Positions 13,080 to 25,764 of a stretch of DNA of 64,000 nt are shown piece after piece (position 1 is the first letter of the stretch; each line of letters begins with the position of its first letter). Location of the stretch: positions 10,394,501 to 10,458,500 of the forward strand of contig PUFA01000021.1 in assembly GCA_003508835.1 (NCBI GenBank), in the 5' to 3' direction. The stretch comes from Eonycteris spelaea (taxonomy: Eukaryota > Chordata > Mammalia > Chiroptera > Pteropodidae). Position numbers and translations under genes: made by a program. The notes beneath the pieces were generated by a model, which made no database searches, was not told where the DNA came from, and saw nothing but the letters and a program-made list of their open reading frames with translations.

Positions 13080-16000
13080 ATGTAGTTGTAAAATGCATTC
13101 GCTGAATATACAATTGGAAGAATTAAATGGGAAAGAGAGCTAATGTTAGTCTTAAGAAATTAGATGCTACTATCTTCCTTAAGTATGAGGTAAATTGAAA
13201 TAAATTTCAAATCGGGTCGTTCATTTAATGGGTTCCATACCAGCCACCTAAACACAAATTCCAAATTGCTTTAATGATCATGTTATGATCGCTGCTTCTG
13301 CATGCTTAAAAATTTTATTAAATCTATCCTCAAAAATGACCAATAAGTAGAAAAGCCTTTGAAGTAGTTTTTATTTATTTAATCATGCCTGTATACCATA
13401 ACTTATTATTCAGCAATTGAAGAAAATGGTTAACAGCTGGTTCTATGTCCTTCCCTCTAGCTTTGAGGTGTCTGAACATTAGCCTTAGTCAATTCTCCTC
13501 GCAATGTGTAATTCAAGATGTCGTGGTTTATCTAACTACCTGAAAATCTGGCTAAGACTTCGTGCTTGGGGTTGTTGAGTAGAAAACAACCAGTACTGAC
13601 GGACTTCAAGGGAATAAGGAGACTGAGATGTCCGAGGGCCTAGGTGTAAAATCTGATAGCTTCTCTGATCTGAAGTTCCCCCACCCCCCAAATTCAGCCT
13701 AGTCCTGTGCCTATGCAGATGCCAAGGGTAGAATTACTCAGACATAAGATACTATATCTACAAAGTTGTACAAGCTGTATAGTTTCTAGTTCTGAAATTT
13801 TTTTTAGCTTTTTTTTTTTTTTTAAAGCTGAATGAATTTTATTACTTATAGACTGAGGATGCCTATTGTAATGAGTTTGACTGTCATTCTGAAGCCAAGA
13901 AGACCACTGATCACTGATTCCCCTTAGAACGCAGTGGGCATTGTAGCCCTATATCAAAGCCCAAATTATCAAGCATCCTACAGATGTGCATATAGATATG
14001 AATATAGACTTTTCACTCTCATTTGCTTTGTTTATTTATATCATTAATCAATTTTAGGCAATGATGTGTCTAATCATTATTATTAAATGGTACTGAATCA
14101 TGTTTTGGTCAAAGCTGTTTGAAAGGCAAAGTTGGCTGCTTTCATTTTTAATTCTTGGCATTCAGAGTAGAGCAATGTAAGTTACAACATATAAATAGAG
14201 AAAATTTTTTATACATTGTAAATCTATTAGTACACTCAAAAAATTGATTCATATATTCTACCTAGTTGAAGGTAACGTCAGCAAGTATTACAAATATCTT
14301 GAATATTGATAAATAAAATTTAAGGTATAGGACACTGAGTTGAGAAGCTGAGAAGAAAGATGTTTCAAGGTTTAAAATCTTTATGGAGTTACTAAATCTG
14401 CTTATTCCATTCCAATAACTTTGTAGTCAGGAGGTATGGATTTATCAGAATATTTCTAGTAGCTTTTATATAATAAAGTAAAAGTCTTGAATCACTGTCA
14501 AATACCAAAGTATCAAATATATTCAATGGTCCAAAGGTAGTAGCTGAACACTAGAATGGCTGGCTTTCCATAAGGTTCTATAAATGACCGCTTGATGATA
14601 CAATAATAAGCTTCCCTAGGGTAACTTTCTGTCATGGGTTTGTGATGACTAAATGCATAATATGTTCATTAAATTTTGATAAAAATCCATGAATCAATTC
14701 AAATCAATTAAAATAATGATCCAAAGTAACCTTCTAAAATTTTCAGTTGAATTATCATAATTTGTTACTACTAAAAAATTTCTTTAATATATCTTCTACA
14801 CCTTCTTTCTAGGGAAACATTTCATAAGGTAAGATTGTGTGCATACGTGATAGAGACCTACCTGAAAATGCATTTGATATATGAGTCATCATATCAATGC
14901 TCAAACTTGCCACCATTTCATTTAACAGATAAACACCGAGTTGATTAGTTTTGTATCTATGATGTGCCAAGCATTGTTAATTAAGGTGGTTTTTAAAGCG
15001 GCTGCGAAATTTATTGTTACCTGGTGTCTTGAAGAAATATTTAAATACTTACTTAGATATGCCAATTGTAAGTTCTTTGACATTTTGAATTATTGAGCTT
15101 ATCTGGAGTCAGAGAAGCATGAAAGAAATTATGAGATAATTGGAAGAGGGCTTGTTTCCATGTTTCCTCCAATAACTATGGCCATATGGGACCCTAGGAC
15201 AAGCATGACGCAAAAGAAGCTAATGTTTTTTATAGTTTTAGTTTTTAACATGTACTAAGTGTCCATCACATGGTTATAATGACCATAACCTTATACCAAC
15301 TTGGATGAAACAACATTTTATAAAATCTGTTATAATATTAGATCTCTCAGTTTTCTCCAAATTTCCTACCTCTCACACGTTCAACTATTTTCATAAGTAA
15401 ATTAAAGAGCAGTGCCTGGTATTGATTTTTACTTCACATTTTCTCTGGAAATCCTTGGTTCATAACAAAATGTACAGATTCTGGTATCTTCACATTTGGC
15501 ATTGTGTTTGGGGAAAAAATCCTGTTTATTTAACTTTTATAAGTTGGAGATAAAGATGTATGTAGGTTCTCCTCCCAAACCCATAAACCCCATAGAACAG
15601 TGATGACCGACAGCTTCGCTACACTCCTTAAGCATTGTTGTCTCCCTTAATTCACATAAGCTATTTCAAACATACCTCGATTTCACAATTAGCAATGCCT
15701 CTGTCTCTCTATCCCTTTTCTGAATAATGTTGCCTCAGAACCCAAAAGAAAGTGGAAACCATAAATTGAGAAGTACTCAACCTCCTGCCACAACATAAGA
15801 ACAAAGATTTTTTTATGCTCATTTTTTTTTTCTACATCCTTTCTTTTCCAGTGGGTCAAGTGACTAAAACCTCTAAGGTGATTTAAGTTTTCTTGTATTC
15901 CGAATCTAGTAGGCATTAACTCTATCAGAATATGCATTCCCAATCATCTTCTAAATCCTCATCTTTAAGTAGTTCTTTCTTCCATTTTTGAATTTTGCTC

Positions 16001-16236
16001 GTGTCTCATATCCGCCTAAAAATTCATTTAATTTTTATATCCACCGCGTCTACCAACTTTTTAAGCTTCAGAGCTATACTTCTTGAGTTTACCACATCTC
16101 CCGTCTGTAGGTTCTCTTTTCATTTTGTCGATTACTTCTTTAGCTGAAAAACATTTTTAGTATACATTTCAAGGTCAATAGTCCACAAAGATTCCATTTA
16201 CAATGGTAATTTTTTTCATTCAACATTCCTGTCTTG
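13080..16236. other. Unassigned non-coding DNA
   Basis: Long AT-rich stretch with T-rich tracts (around 13796-13823). At 14938-14986 'ctatgatgtgccaagcattg' recalls the MIR core ('ctatgtgccaggcactg'), but flanks do not extend the match. No gene seen. Confidence 0.5.
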
Positions 16237-16237
16237 A

Positions 16238-16238
<1 letters not shown>

Positions 16239-16281
<43 letters not shown>
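16239..16281. repeat. (TG)n microsatellite, about 21 units
   Basis: 43 bp of uninterrupted TG. It is the longest perfect dinucleotide repeat of the window and likely polymorphic. Confidence 0.97.
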
Positions 16282-16284
<3 letters not shown>

Positions 16285-16785
16285 CCTGAGTAGGGAGAAG
16301 GATTTCCAAGGTAATTTGGAGACAAAGATTGAATTGGAACTTATATTGATGAAATTTTTATCACCTTTTTATTCTCATTACATAGCAGCAGAATCTGTAT
16401 AAATAGGTCACTTAAGGTTTAGAGACTCATTAAAAATCTTTCATACTGGAAGAAAAAAAGCCATTGATTTGCTTTATGTTTTAAATATAACTTTTAAGTT
16501 TTACAAATTTTTTTCTTTTTTTACAGAGGAAGGTATAGCTCTGATAATTATGCTGCTGTTCACAAATTATCAAAAGGATATAAAATGTATTTACTGACAT
16601 TAAAAAAGTTACTCTTTTAGCATCATTATTTGCTAATGAACTGGTTTGGGAATGTTTGCAAGCTTATATGACAGTATGACAATTTATTATATGAATAAGG
16701 TCAGCTCTGCTACTTAGTTTATAAAAAGACAAAAAATGTTTTTGTTTTTTTTTAAAGGTGAGTCTATTAAATACATATGATCCAA
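16282..16785. other. Unassigned non-coding DNA
   Basis: AT-rich with short T tracts. Nothing recognised. Confidence 0.55.
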
Positions 16786-16786
16786 A

Positions 16787-16985
16787 ACCTAACAGTCCGT
16801 GGCCTGTTAAGAACCGGCCACACAGCAGGAGTGAGCGGTGGCCAAGGGAGCAAAGCCTCATCTGTATTTGCAGCCAGCCTCTCCCCAGCGCCAGCATCAC
16901 CACCTCAGCTCCACCTCGGATCATCAGGCATTAGATTCTCATAAGAACACTGGTCTCTGGTGCCAAAAAGGTTGGGGACCACTGC
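16787..16985. mobile_element. hAT-Charlie non-autonomous DNA transposon (MER1-like), partial
   Basis: GC-richer island containing 'gtccgtggcctgttaagaac', 'cacacagcaggag', 'ttagattctcataagaac' and a right end 'ggttggggaccactg'. These blocks are typical of MER1-group Charlie elements, whose termini read 'caggggtccccaac'. The right terminus is recognisable and the left is eroded. No transposase sequence is present. Confidence 0.75.
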
Positions 16986-19194
16986 TTTAAAATCAAGAAA
17001 TGGCACTTTAAATTTAAGTAGCTACTCTTAAACTGTGAGGTGGAATTTCAGCGATTACGAAGCAATGACAGGAGGTAGATTGAGGGCGGAGGTCATGCAT
17101 GTTAAAGGTTATGTTCAAGTTAATTCTTGAATGGAACAGTGATTATTATTTTTGAGAGAGGGATACAGATATATAAGTGCAAATGTAAAGGCTGTTCTGT
17201 CTTCCTTGTAGTCTCCTGGTCTTCATCATATATTGTCATTAAAGATATCTGGATTGCTATGAACAGGATCTCTTAAGAAGTAATAACACACTATTTTTAG
17301 TTACTTCAGATGCCTAAAGGGGGACATGGATTTTGATATTTAAGAAAGGAGGAGGTTTTGGAAGTGTTAGCAAAAATCTCTGAAATGGCAAGGTTTTTTT
17401 TTTTTTAAAGTAATGTTAGTCTCATAAACATAGAATAAATTGGAATTAAAAAAAATGCATTTAAAAAGAAGCACGGCTCAATAAAAAGGAAATTTTAGAG
17501 GCCTCGATTATGAAGGTATTCCTTTCTGCTAAAAGCACTAGTGTCATTATAATCATTTGCAAATTGATTAAGCTGATTTTATGATACCGTATAAGTGGTA
17601 TCATAATTACTATAATAGAATTTGGTATGTGAAAAAAAAAGGAAATAAAGTATCATTTTTAACTGGTGATTCTAGAAAAAGGATTATGAAATAAAGATAA
17701 CATGTAAGCACTGTCCTGTAAGATCAACAGTATTTTGAGAGGGAGAATTGTAGGGTGTAATGTTTTATCTTTAGGTAATTGGACGAGCTAGCTGCATTCT
17801 TTCAAGACTCCCTCACACTCTTTCACATGCTTTGAGAATAGTAAACACTCAGAGAAAGTGGAATTTATTCCCATATATTTGTTCTCTCCTTGTTAAGTCA
17901 ACACCCAATTTCTGTGAGTTTTTAGGTATATAATAGTGGACTTCCTTGACCTCAATTATATATAAGACAGACGAAGTCCAAAGTATAATAGACAAAAGAA
18001 GATTTAGCCTCTAGGCAGATGTGATTAAATACTTCATTTCAGCTTCTATTCACTTTTTAGTGACCCATATGAATTACAACTTGGTTAGGCTGACATGAGA
18101 GTCAAGGCTACAGAGAGAGAGAACAAAATGAAGAAACCAGGAGAGCCAGCGGGCATGCGGCATGACGCACGCGAAACACTGCTGGGAGGAACTCTGGAGA
18201 TTAGCGACGTGGACTATCAAACCTCAGACTTCTCAGACTCAGTCATCTAATCTTTCCCCCATGTTTTCTTTCGTTTTCTTTGTTCTCCAAGTAGATTTTA
18301 TTTTGGTAGACAGGAATTGTAATAGGAGTATGGAAGGAGGTGACAGTGATGAGAAAGCTTGGCAGAGAAATAGGTGATGTCTCAAAGTGAAGAACAGAAT
18401 GCTGGATTTGTGCAGGTGACTTGAGATAGAACAGTAATGACCAGTGAGACTCAGTAGAGAAGGAGAGAACAGGACCTCGTGGCAGCATCAGTAGGAGGTG
18501 GTGATCATAGCAATTTTAAAATCAAAACCAACTGAAAAAGCCTTCGAGTCCACCATTACTATTCTAGGAAAACGTTCATCTTTGGGGAAAATGTGGCCCA
18601 GTGTTGGGGATATTTTCTATGATACTTGAATAAGAAAGAAAGGATAAGTAGGAGAATGAAGCTGGAGCTTACTCTCATGATTTCTGTAATATTTCCATAA
18701 TTGTATTTATTTTAATTAATATGTATGTTGTAAAAGTTTAGGAAGTACAGACTACGTTTCAGAACAAACATACAATTTTAATCCTACTCTCACCTTTTAA
18801 ATGTGTGTGTATGTCGGGAAGAGTGTGGATTACAATCCCTTATTATATAGGCGAGTATTAATCAAAAGCTTGAATTTAAACGAAGAGGCTTTAAGTAAGA
18901 GAAAATATTAGTAAACAAAATAGAAAGAAAAACACAAGAGATCAAATGGAGGGCCATGCCTCCTCAGACATGGATGAAGTCCAAGACCAAAACTGTTAAA
19001 CATGCAATATCTTCTGCTGAGGATAAAGATAATCATTTATGTTATTTTAGTGACTATAGCTCAAAATATATTCTCAAGATTTTACAGAATCAAGTGCCAC
19101 ATGATTGAAGAACATAAAAAACTATTAGTTCTATCCCTCAAAATGGGGTTATAAAATGTTTTCTATTTATTTTCCATTTCTGTTGCTTTTTTAT
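16986..19194. other. Unassigned non-coding DNA with one small hairpin
   Basis: No repeat or gene recognised. A perfect 10-bp inverted repeat with an 8-base loop lies at 17579-17606. A small CpG-containing patch is at about 18145-18210. Confidence 0.55.
17579..17606. repeat. Perfect 10-bp inverted repeat
   Basis: Arms TTATGATACC (17579-17588) and GGTATCATAA (17597-17606) are exact reverse complements around an 8-base loop. Could extrude as a small hairpin. No known function. Confidence 0.9.
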
Positions 19195-19341
19195 ATTTGC
19201 AAATTAATATTTTATTTTTTCAAAAAATTGAATAAAATTGAATAGTTTTAAGGTGTACAACATGTCAATTTGATATAAATACACATAGCAAAATGATTAC
19301 TACAGCCAAGCTAAGTTACATCTTTTCCTCACTTAGTAATG

Positions 19342-19391
19342 AGTTGTGTGTATATGTGTGTGTGTGCACGTGTATGTATGTGTATGTGTGA
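19342..19391. repeat. Imperfect (TG)n tract inside the L1 3' UTR
   Basis: About 50 bp of TG units interrupted by TA and CACG. Confidence 0.85.
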
Positions 19392-20814
19392 TGGGGCACT
19401 TGAAATCTGTTCTCCTAGTTAATTACCAGTATGCAATACAGTACTATTAACTACAGCTATGATGCTGAACATTATCTCTCAACTTATTTACCCTGCTGAA
19501 AACATTATCTCTCAATGTCATTTATCTTACCTGCATAACCTCTATGTCGTACTACTCCTGTGTATTTACTTCTTTAGATTCTCACATGTAAGGAAATCAT
19601 GCATTCCCCCCCCCCCTTTCTGTGTCTGCTGTATTTTACTTAGCATGATGTCATCCATGTTGCTGCAAACGAGACACTCTCCTTTCTATGGCTGAATATT
19701 ATCATATTGCACATATTTCTTCATACATCCATCAATGAGCACTTAGCACTTCTATCTTGGTTACTGTGAATAATGGTGCAAAGAACAGGGGAGTACAGAT
19801 ATGTCTTCCAAGTACTAATTTCATTTCCTTTGGGTATAGACCCAAGAGAGGTTACTAGATCATACATTAGTTCTGTTTTGATTTTTTTTCAGGAATCTTT
19901 ATTCTATTTTTCATAATGGCTGTATCGATTTTTATTGTTGTCAACAATATACAAAATTTCCCTTTTCTGCACATATTCACCATCACTTGTTATCTTTTAT
20001 TTTCTTTATAACAGTCATCCTAACATCTATGAGGTGATATCTCACTGTTGTTTTAATTTTCTTGGCCCTGATGTCTGGTAGTATTGAGTATATTTGTGAG
20101 TACCTACTGGCTATTGCTAAGTTTTTAAAAAATATGTAGGTCTTTTGCTCATTTTTTAATTGAGTGGTTTGTCTGTTTGTTTTGCTATTTAGTTGCATGA
20201 GTTCCTTATATATTTTGGATGATAACCCTTATCAGACACATGGTTTGCGACTATTTTCTCCCTTTCCATAGGTTGTTTTTTTCATTCTGTTGATTGCTTC
20301 TTTTGCCATGCAGAAACTTTTAAGTTAGCACAGTCTTACTTGGTTAGTTTTGCTTATGTTTCCTGAGATTTTTGTGTCATATTAAAAGAATCATTGCCAA
20401 GGCCAATGTCAAAAAGACCTTTTTCTGTGTTCCAGGAGTTTTTACAGTTTCAGGTCTTAAGTCTTTAATCCATTTTGAGTTGATTTTTGTGTATGTTATA
20501 AAAGTCCAATTATATATTTTTGCATGTGGAGATATAATTCTGCACATCATTCGTTGAAGAGACTATCATTTATTTCCCCATTGTGTGTTCTCGAACCTTG
20601 TTAAACATGGTTGACTACATATGCTTGGGTTTATTCCTGGCTCTCTATTCTTTTCCTTTGGTCTATGTATGTTTTAATGCCACTATCTACTATTTTATTA
20701 CTATGGTTTTGTAATATAATCTAAAAACATGAAGTGAGATGCTTTCAAGTCTGCTTCTTTTTCTCAAGATTGCTTTGGCTACTTGGGGTCTATTGTGTTT
20801 CCATACAAATTTTA

Positions 20815-21614
20815 TTATTTTTTTCCCATTTCTATGAAGAAGACCCATAGAATTTTGATAGTGTATTGAATCTGTACATTTTTAGGTAATATGGGCATTT
20901 TAATAATATTAATAGTTCCAACCCACAAGCACAGAATATCTTTCCATTTACTTGTGTCATCTTCAATTTTTTTAATCAATGTTTTATTATTTTCTGTGCA
21001 TAGAGCTTTTACCACCTTGGTTAAATTTATTCCTAAGTATTTTACTATTTTTGATGCTATCATGAATGTAATTATTTTCTTGATTCACTTTCAGATAAAT
21101 TTTCTTGGTGTAGAGAAATGCAACTTATTTTTATGTTAATTTTATATCTGAAAATTTATTAAATTTGTTTATTATTTTAAGTTTGTGGTGTCTTTAAGGT
21201 TTTCTTATCTAGGATCATCCCATCTGCAAAGAGAGTTTTACTTCTTACTTCCTAATTCAGGTGCTTTTCTTTCTTTGCCTTATCTAATTGCTCTTGCTAC
21301 TACTTCCAGTACTATGCTGAATAAAAGTGAATGTATAAGCATCCTTGCCTTGTGCTGAATCTTACAGAAAAAGATTTTCATTTTTCCTCACTAATTATGT
21401 TGTTAGCTGTAGGCTTTTCATAAGTAACCTTTATTGTATTGAGGAAATTTTCTTTTATATCTATTTTCATGAGAAGTTTTATTATGACAGGATGTTGAAT
21501 TTTGCCAAAAGCTTTCTCCATAAGTAATGAGACGATCATGTAGTTTTGATCATTCATTCTGTTAATGTGGTGTATCAGATTGATTGATTTGTATATGTTA
21601 AACCAACCTTGCAT
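20815..21614 (-). pseudogene. L1 ORF2 reverse transcriptase remnant, inactive
   Basis: On the minus strand the motif A region reads SLLMEKAFGKIQ at about 21488-21530. The aspartate expected before the AEKAF-like block is replaced by Leu (codon 21522-21524), and the later aspartate by Gly (codon 21504-21506). Motif C, normally F/YADD, reads FADG at 21219-21230, so its second aspartate is Gly. Frameshifts also separate the blocks. Placement follows the known L1 RT motif order. This copy cannot encode an active polymerase. Confidence 0.85.
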
Positions 21615-21849
21615 CCAGGGATAGATCCCACTTTGTCATGTGGATAATCTTTGTAATGTGGTGTTGTATTTGGTTTGCTAGTATTTTATTGAAGAGGTTT
21701 GCATCTATTTCAATCAGAGATATTGGTCTGTACATTTTTCTTGTGTCTTTGTGTCCTTGTCTGGTTTTGGTATCAGGGTGATGATGGCCTCAAAGAATGA
21801 ATCTGAAGTGCTCCTTCTATTTTTTTTTTTTTGGTAGAGTTTAAGCTTT

Positions 21850-21985
21850 TCTTAATTTTTTAAGACTTTTTTTGTGACCTAACATGACCTATCTTGGAGA
21901 ATGTTCTGTGTGAGCTTAGGAAGAACTGTTGCTAATTTTAACATAGTAAGAATAATAAGAATGCACCTACTCATATAACTAGCTC
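21850..21985. other. Short unassigned segment between L1 and MIR
   Basis: About 135 bp with no recognised family. Confidence 0.5.
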
Positions 21986-21989
21986 ATAC

Positions 21990-22108
21990 GAATTTCAGAG
22001 ACTATTCTAATATTTTACTTTTACAAAAAATCTTATTTTAATTTTACACGAACCTCATGTGATAGATGCTATTCATTTACCTTTTATAAAATTAATTATA
22101 TGTTTTCT
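21990..22108 (+). mobile_element. MIR SINE, 5' part (interrupted)
   Basis: 'cagagactattctaatattt', 'cttattttaattttac' and 'cctcatgtgatagatgctat' follow the order of the MIR core region. The following block of MIR is found beyond the L1, at 22485, so this copy was probably split. Confidence 0.6.
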
Positions 22109-22109
22109 A

Positions 22110-22465
22110 ATATATTTTATGGACTTTATTTTTTTAGAAATATTTCAGGTTCATAGCAAAATTGAAAGGAAAGTACAGAGCTTTCCATACACCCCCTGAC
22201 CCCACAGATATGCATTGTCTCCTCAATTATTAACATTCCCACCAGAGTGGCACATTATTACAATTGATGAACCTGTATTGACACACTGATATCATTCAAA
22301 GCCTGCAGTTAGATTAGGATTCATTCTTGGTGTTGAAAATTCTATGGTTTTGGACAGATGTAAAATGACATGTATCCATCATTATGGTATTATATAAAGT
22401 ATTTTCATTGCTCTAAAAACACTCTGTGTTCCACCGATCCATAGCCAACCAACTCCTGGTAACTT
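22110..22465 (-). mobile_element. LINE-1 3' end fragment, antisense, inserted in a MIR
   Basis: Complement of an L1 3' UTR: 'tttcaggttcatagcaaaat', 'aggaaagtacagagctttcc', 'caccagagtggcac', 'ttgatgaacctgtattgaca' and 'attttcattgctctaaaaac'. The same module heads the L1 at 59100, which confirms the family inside the window. Confidence 0.85.
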
Positions 22466-22482
22466 TATTTATTTTTTTGAAG

Positions 22483-22545
22483 ATGGTTATGCTGAGACCC
22501 AGAGCCATTAAACAACTAAGCAATATTCACATCCTAATTGACTTC
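22483..22545 (+). mobile_element. MIR SINE, 3' part (continuation)
   Basis: 'gatggttatgctgagaccca' followed by 'gccattaaacaactaagcaa' corresponds to the MIR 'gatgaggaaactgaggc...gttaagtaacttgccc' block and resumes where the part at 21990-22108 stops. Confidence 0.6.
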
Positions 22546-25165
22546 AGAGTCCATTGAAATAAATATTTCATATTGTGTGTCAATAATAAGGCTTATCACC
22601 TTAACGTGTTTTGATTTGATACCACATAAATTATGGCACAAAAATAAATCTCAAATTACATAGCTCAATAGGGAGACTGTAATTAACAACATGGAATAAA
22701 AACAATGAACATTTTTATGTTAGTTTTTCTCATTTAATAGTAAAATGTCACTAACTAAATAACCATGGACAATTTAAAATACTACTGTATTTCTGTCTAA
22801 AATTAACTTATACACATCTTAAAACTAATAACAATATCCTAAGTTTTGTTTGGCATGTATGAGATACAAGTGGTATCTAAAAAAGGCAAACACAGGAACA
22901 GAGAAGGAGGTAGAGAAATAATTGTAAGGAAGCTTCTCTAATAAATTACTTAATTGAAGATAAAATATCAGTTCACAGTTATATGACAAAACAGTTTTCT
23001 TCTCTATAAACTGTGTCTGGTTTGGTAAATATATCTTTGATCATGTTATTTTGCATATTGAAATTGCCATAAATAGAATAGGGATCTTGAGCCAGAAGAT
23101 TGAAATAAGCTCATTAGTTTGGAGTGAATTCTATATTGATTTAATGTAATTGCTTTTCCTTTAAGCAGAAATTTTTGGAGCAGGTTAAGTGTCGCCAGAT
23201 CACAAAAGCATATTGTATTTTGTATTATTATCACCTCTTGGATTGTATGCTACCATAGATTCATTAAAAGTTCTTCCATTGCATACAATGCAATGAGGTG
23301 TTCAAACTACTTACTATATTTAATCTAAATATATAGTGTGTTTGATAGTTAAAATACTTTGAAATGTTATCACCTAATTCCAATATTTTGGAGTGAAAAA
23401 TTTTCATTCATTTAATTAATAGTCTTTTATATATTTCTCTTATATTCATAATATTTTGAGGGAAAACTAAAACATTCATATGCTATAAGTTAAAAAGGAT
23501 ATTTTAAAATAAATTGACTTAATACCTTGACATAATTATAAACCTAAAATATTTGCAGGAAATATCAATTAGGAGTTTTTTTACTTGTCTGCTATATTTT
23601 AATACTACAAATTAGACATCAAATCTCTTTCAAAAAAGTAAGCAATAATGAGTGTATTTTAAAAGTATTATCAATACCATTACCAAATTCTGAATATTTT
23701 TCTACCTTATAATAGAATATTACTGTATATTAAAATAATTTTATTTTTTAAAAGGGGCTAATCTGATGTAACATTTAAGAACACATTTACTCATCATGTT
23801 CATATGTCATTCCAACAAGGACTGTATACTCATACTAAGTAAATAGATATTTTTCACTATACAATCAAAAGTGTTCTCAGTGATAAACCAGCTATATATT
23901 TTTAATCTTGTCACTTCAGTTGCACTTGCCACAGATTTTTTTCTGGACTAACATCTACCATCTTTCAAATCTTAAAACTTTTATGCTGAAGACAAGGTGA
24001 TGATTTTCCTTCTGTATATGTAAATTTTGCATTGTTTGGTGATAAATATTGTCTCTTAGTGGAGAGCTACAGATCCAAAGTAAGAAAAACAACAGATGGA
24101 TGTAAATGAGAAAACCACAATCCAGAAAATTGCTATATTTGAGGCTATGGCGACTCTAACATAGTCGTTCACTTATTTATCTTTCTATCTACAAATCTTA
24201 TCATGACGACAAACATGTAACAGGAATTCAGTAATTGGTTGCTGAATGAAGAATTTTATGCTACTGAAAATATTAACTAAGTAATGGACTTTCTGAAATA
24301 ATTTTTATTCCCAATATTCATTCTAAATAGTGCTGTTGCTTCATTTTAATTAAATAAATGCACATATTACAAACATTAAATAGCATTAAAAATTATCAAA
24401 ATAGCCATGCCTAAACTGAGCACTTTCTATTTCCCAGCCCTGCTTCTCTGAGAAAATTACTCCTTGTGCTTTTTCTTTTCCTTGTGTTCGTTATCCCATT
24501 TTCTAAATGTATGCTTTAAAACAAGTTCATAGTTTATAAGTCTTGAGTATTATCGATTAACTTACTATGATAATAAAGATTTAACTCTTAGTCTCTCTCT
24601 TCCTCCTCCCCTTTTTGAAATAGTATTGTACTGCTGTCTTTGAATAAGTCAATAGTCATTGACTCTATTATTATGGAAAAGGAACCATTGTTTACTGCAG
24701 GTCCAGGAAGTCTCCTTTCTTATGCAACTTAAAAATTCTTCCTGAAGTTTATAATATCCTTTTCTTGTAGTTACTTTATTATAATTCTATTTTTAAATTT
24801 CCTCAAATCTCCAACAGACATATAAACACCAAGCTGATTTGTAAGTCCTTAAGAGGACTGGATATTCCATTAGTGCCATTTATTTTCATGAAGATCTAGC
24901 TCCTGGACTAGTCTCTCCCCAGGCCTGTTATAAAATGGCACGTAGGACTCCTATTAATTCTATTTCCTACAGTTTTCATTTTCTACTTCCTTAATGTCAC
25001 ATCTTCTTTTGTTGTTTTATCATTCCAGGCTTCCTTAGAAGGAAGGGGAGGTACAATTTTGAGAATCTATGTCAGAAATGATCTTTTTTTCCAAAATTTC
25101 ATTGGATGGATAGTTTGGACATGAATTCTAGACTGAAAATTTGTTTTCCTTAGAAGTGTGATGGT
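22546..25165. other. Unassigned non-coding DNA
   Basis: Very AT-rich, unusually poor in recognisable repeats, with only short frames. An L2-like tail ('ggttgctgaatgaagaa') at about 24236-24252 is too short to call. Confidence 0.55.
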
Positions 25166-25169
25166 CCTG

Positions 25170-25353
25170 AGCCCAAAATGAAATGATAACCCTCATGTGA
25201 TACCTTGATTTCAGCCTGGTAAGACCTCTAGAGAGGTTCTAGCCAACCAATTCTGGGAATCTATACTACTGGAAACCCTGCTGATAAATTTATCTTGTTT
25301 TAAGCTTCTAACTTTGTGGCAATTTGTTAAGCAGCAATAGAAAAGTGACACAT
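25170..25353 (+). mobile_element. MLT1-type LTR, 3' part
   Basis: 'ataccttgatttcagcctgg' then 'cttgttttaagcttctaact', 'tggcaatttgttaagcagc' and 'aatagaaaagtgacac' is the standard 3' end of MaLR LTRs. The 5' part is missing or unrecognisable. Confidence 0.72.
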
Positions 25354-25764
25354 GACTCTAGAAGCTTTTACTCTACTATATTTTCCTTTTTTTATTGAAC
25401 TTTAGATATGCTTTATTATTTCACACACTCCCAGGAAATTTAAGAAATATTATTTCTAAATGGGATTAATAGTTTCACAAACATTCTCACTTTATTGACA
25501 AAGACATGTTTTCTAAGGCAGTGCATAGGGATTTATGTTGCCTTTTAACAATCTCAATGCTTTTTATAAATGTTAAAGAGATATTGTAGTAGATCCTAGT
25601 TTATTTTTTAACATAAAGTAAAAATTCTAAGTAAAAATCTATATGTGACATAAATATGTATTTAAAGATAGAAGCTTTGCTTAAAGTGTTGGGCACTGTA
25701 TTTGCATTAGGTACCATTACATAAAAGGTCATTGTTGGAAATGTTCCTGATAAACAAGGGAAAA

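Larger units (their letters stand above)
19195..21842 (-). mobile_element. Long 5'-truncated LINE-1, antisense (ORF2 and 3' UTR)
   Basis: The largest element here, about 2.65 kb. Reading the minus strand from 21842 down to 19195 gives the ORF2 reverse transcriptase (RT) domain, the region between RT and C-terminus, the ORF2 tail ending around 19570-19600, then a 3' UTR. The frame is broken many times. Open pieces at 21378-21614, 20815-21063 and 19983-20198 carry clear ORF2-like residues (for example EKAFGKIQHP and KYLGINLTK). ORF1 and the endonuclease domain are missing. A C11 run (19606-19616), a TG-rich tract (19342-19391) and a 31-bp internal duplication (19464-19525) arose inside it. Confidence 0.93.

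Noticed and set aside
16664..16924. 86-codon minus-strand frame
   Set aside because: Overlaps the hAT-Charlie element and represents its non-coding sequence.
18145..18260. Small cluster of CpGs, possible promoter or mitochondrial insert
   Set aside because: Too short for a CpG island, no mitochondrial gene recognised and no transcript features.
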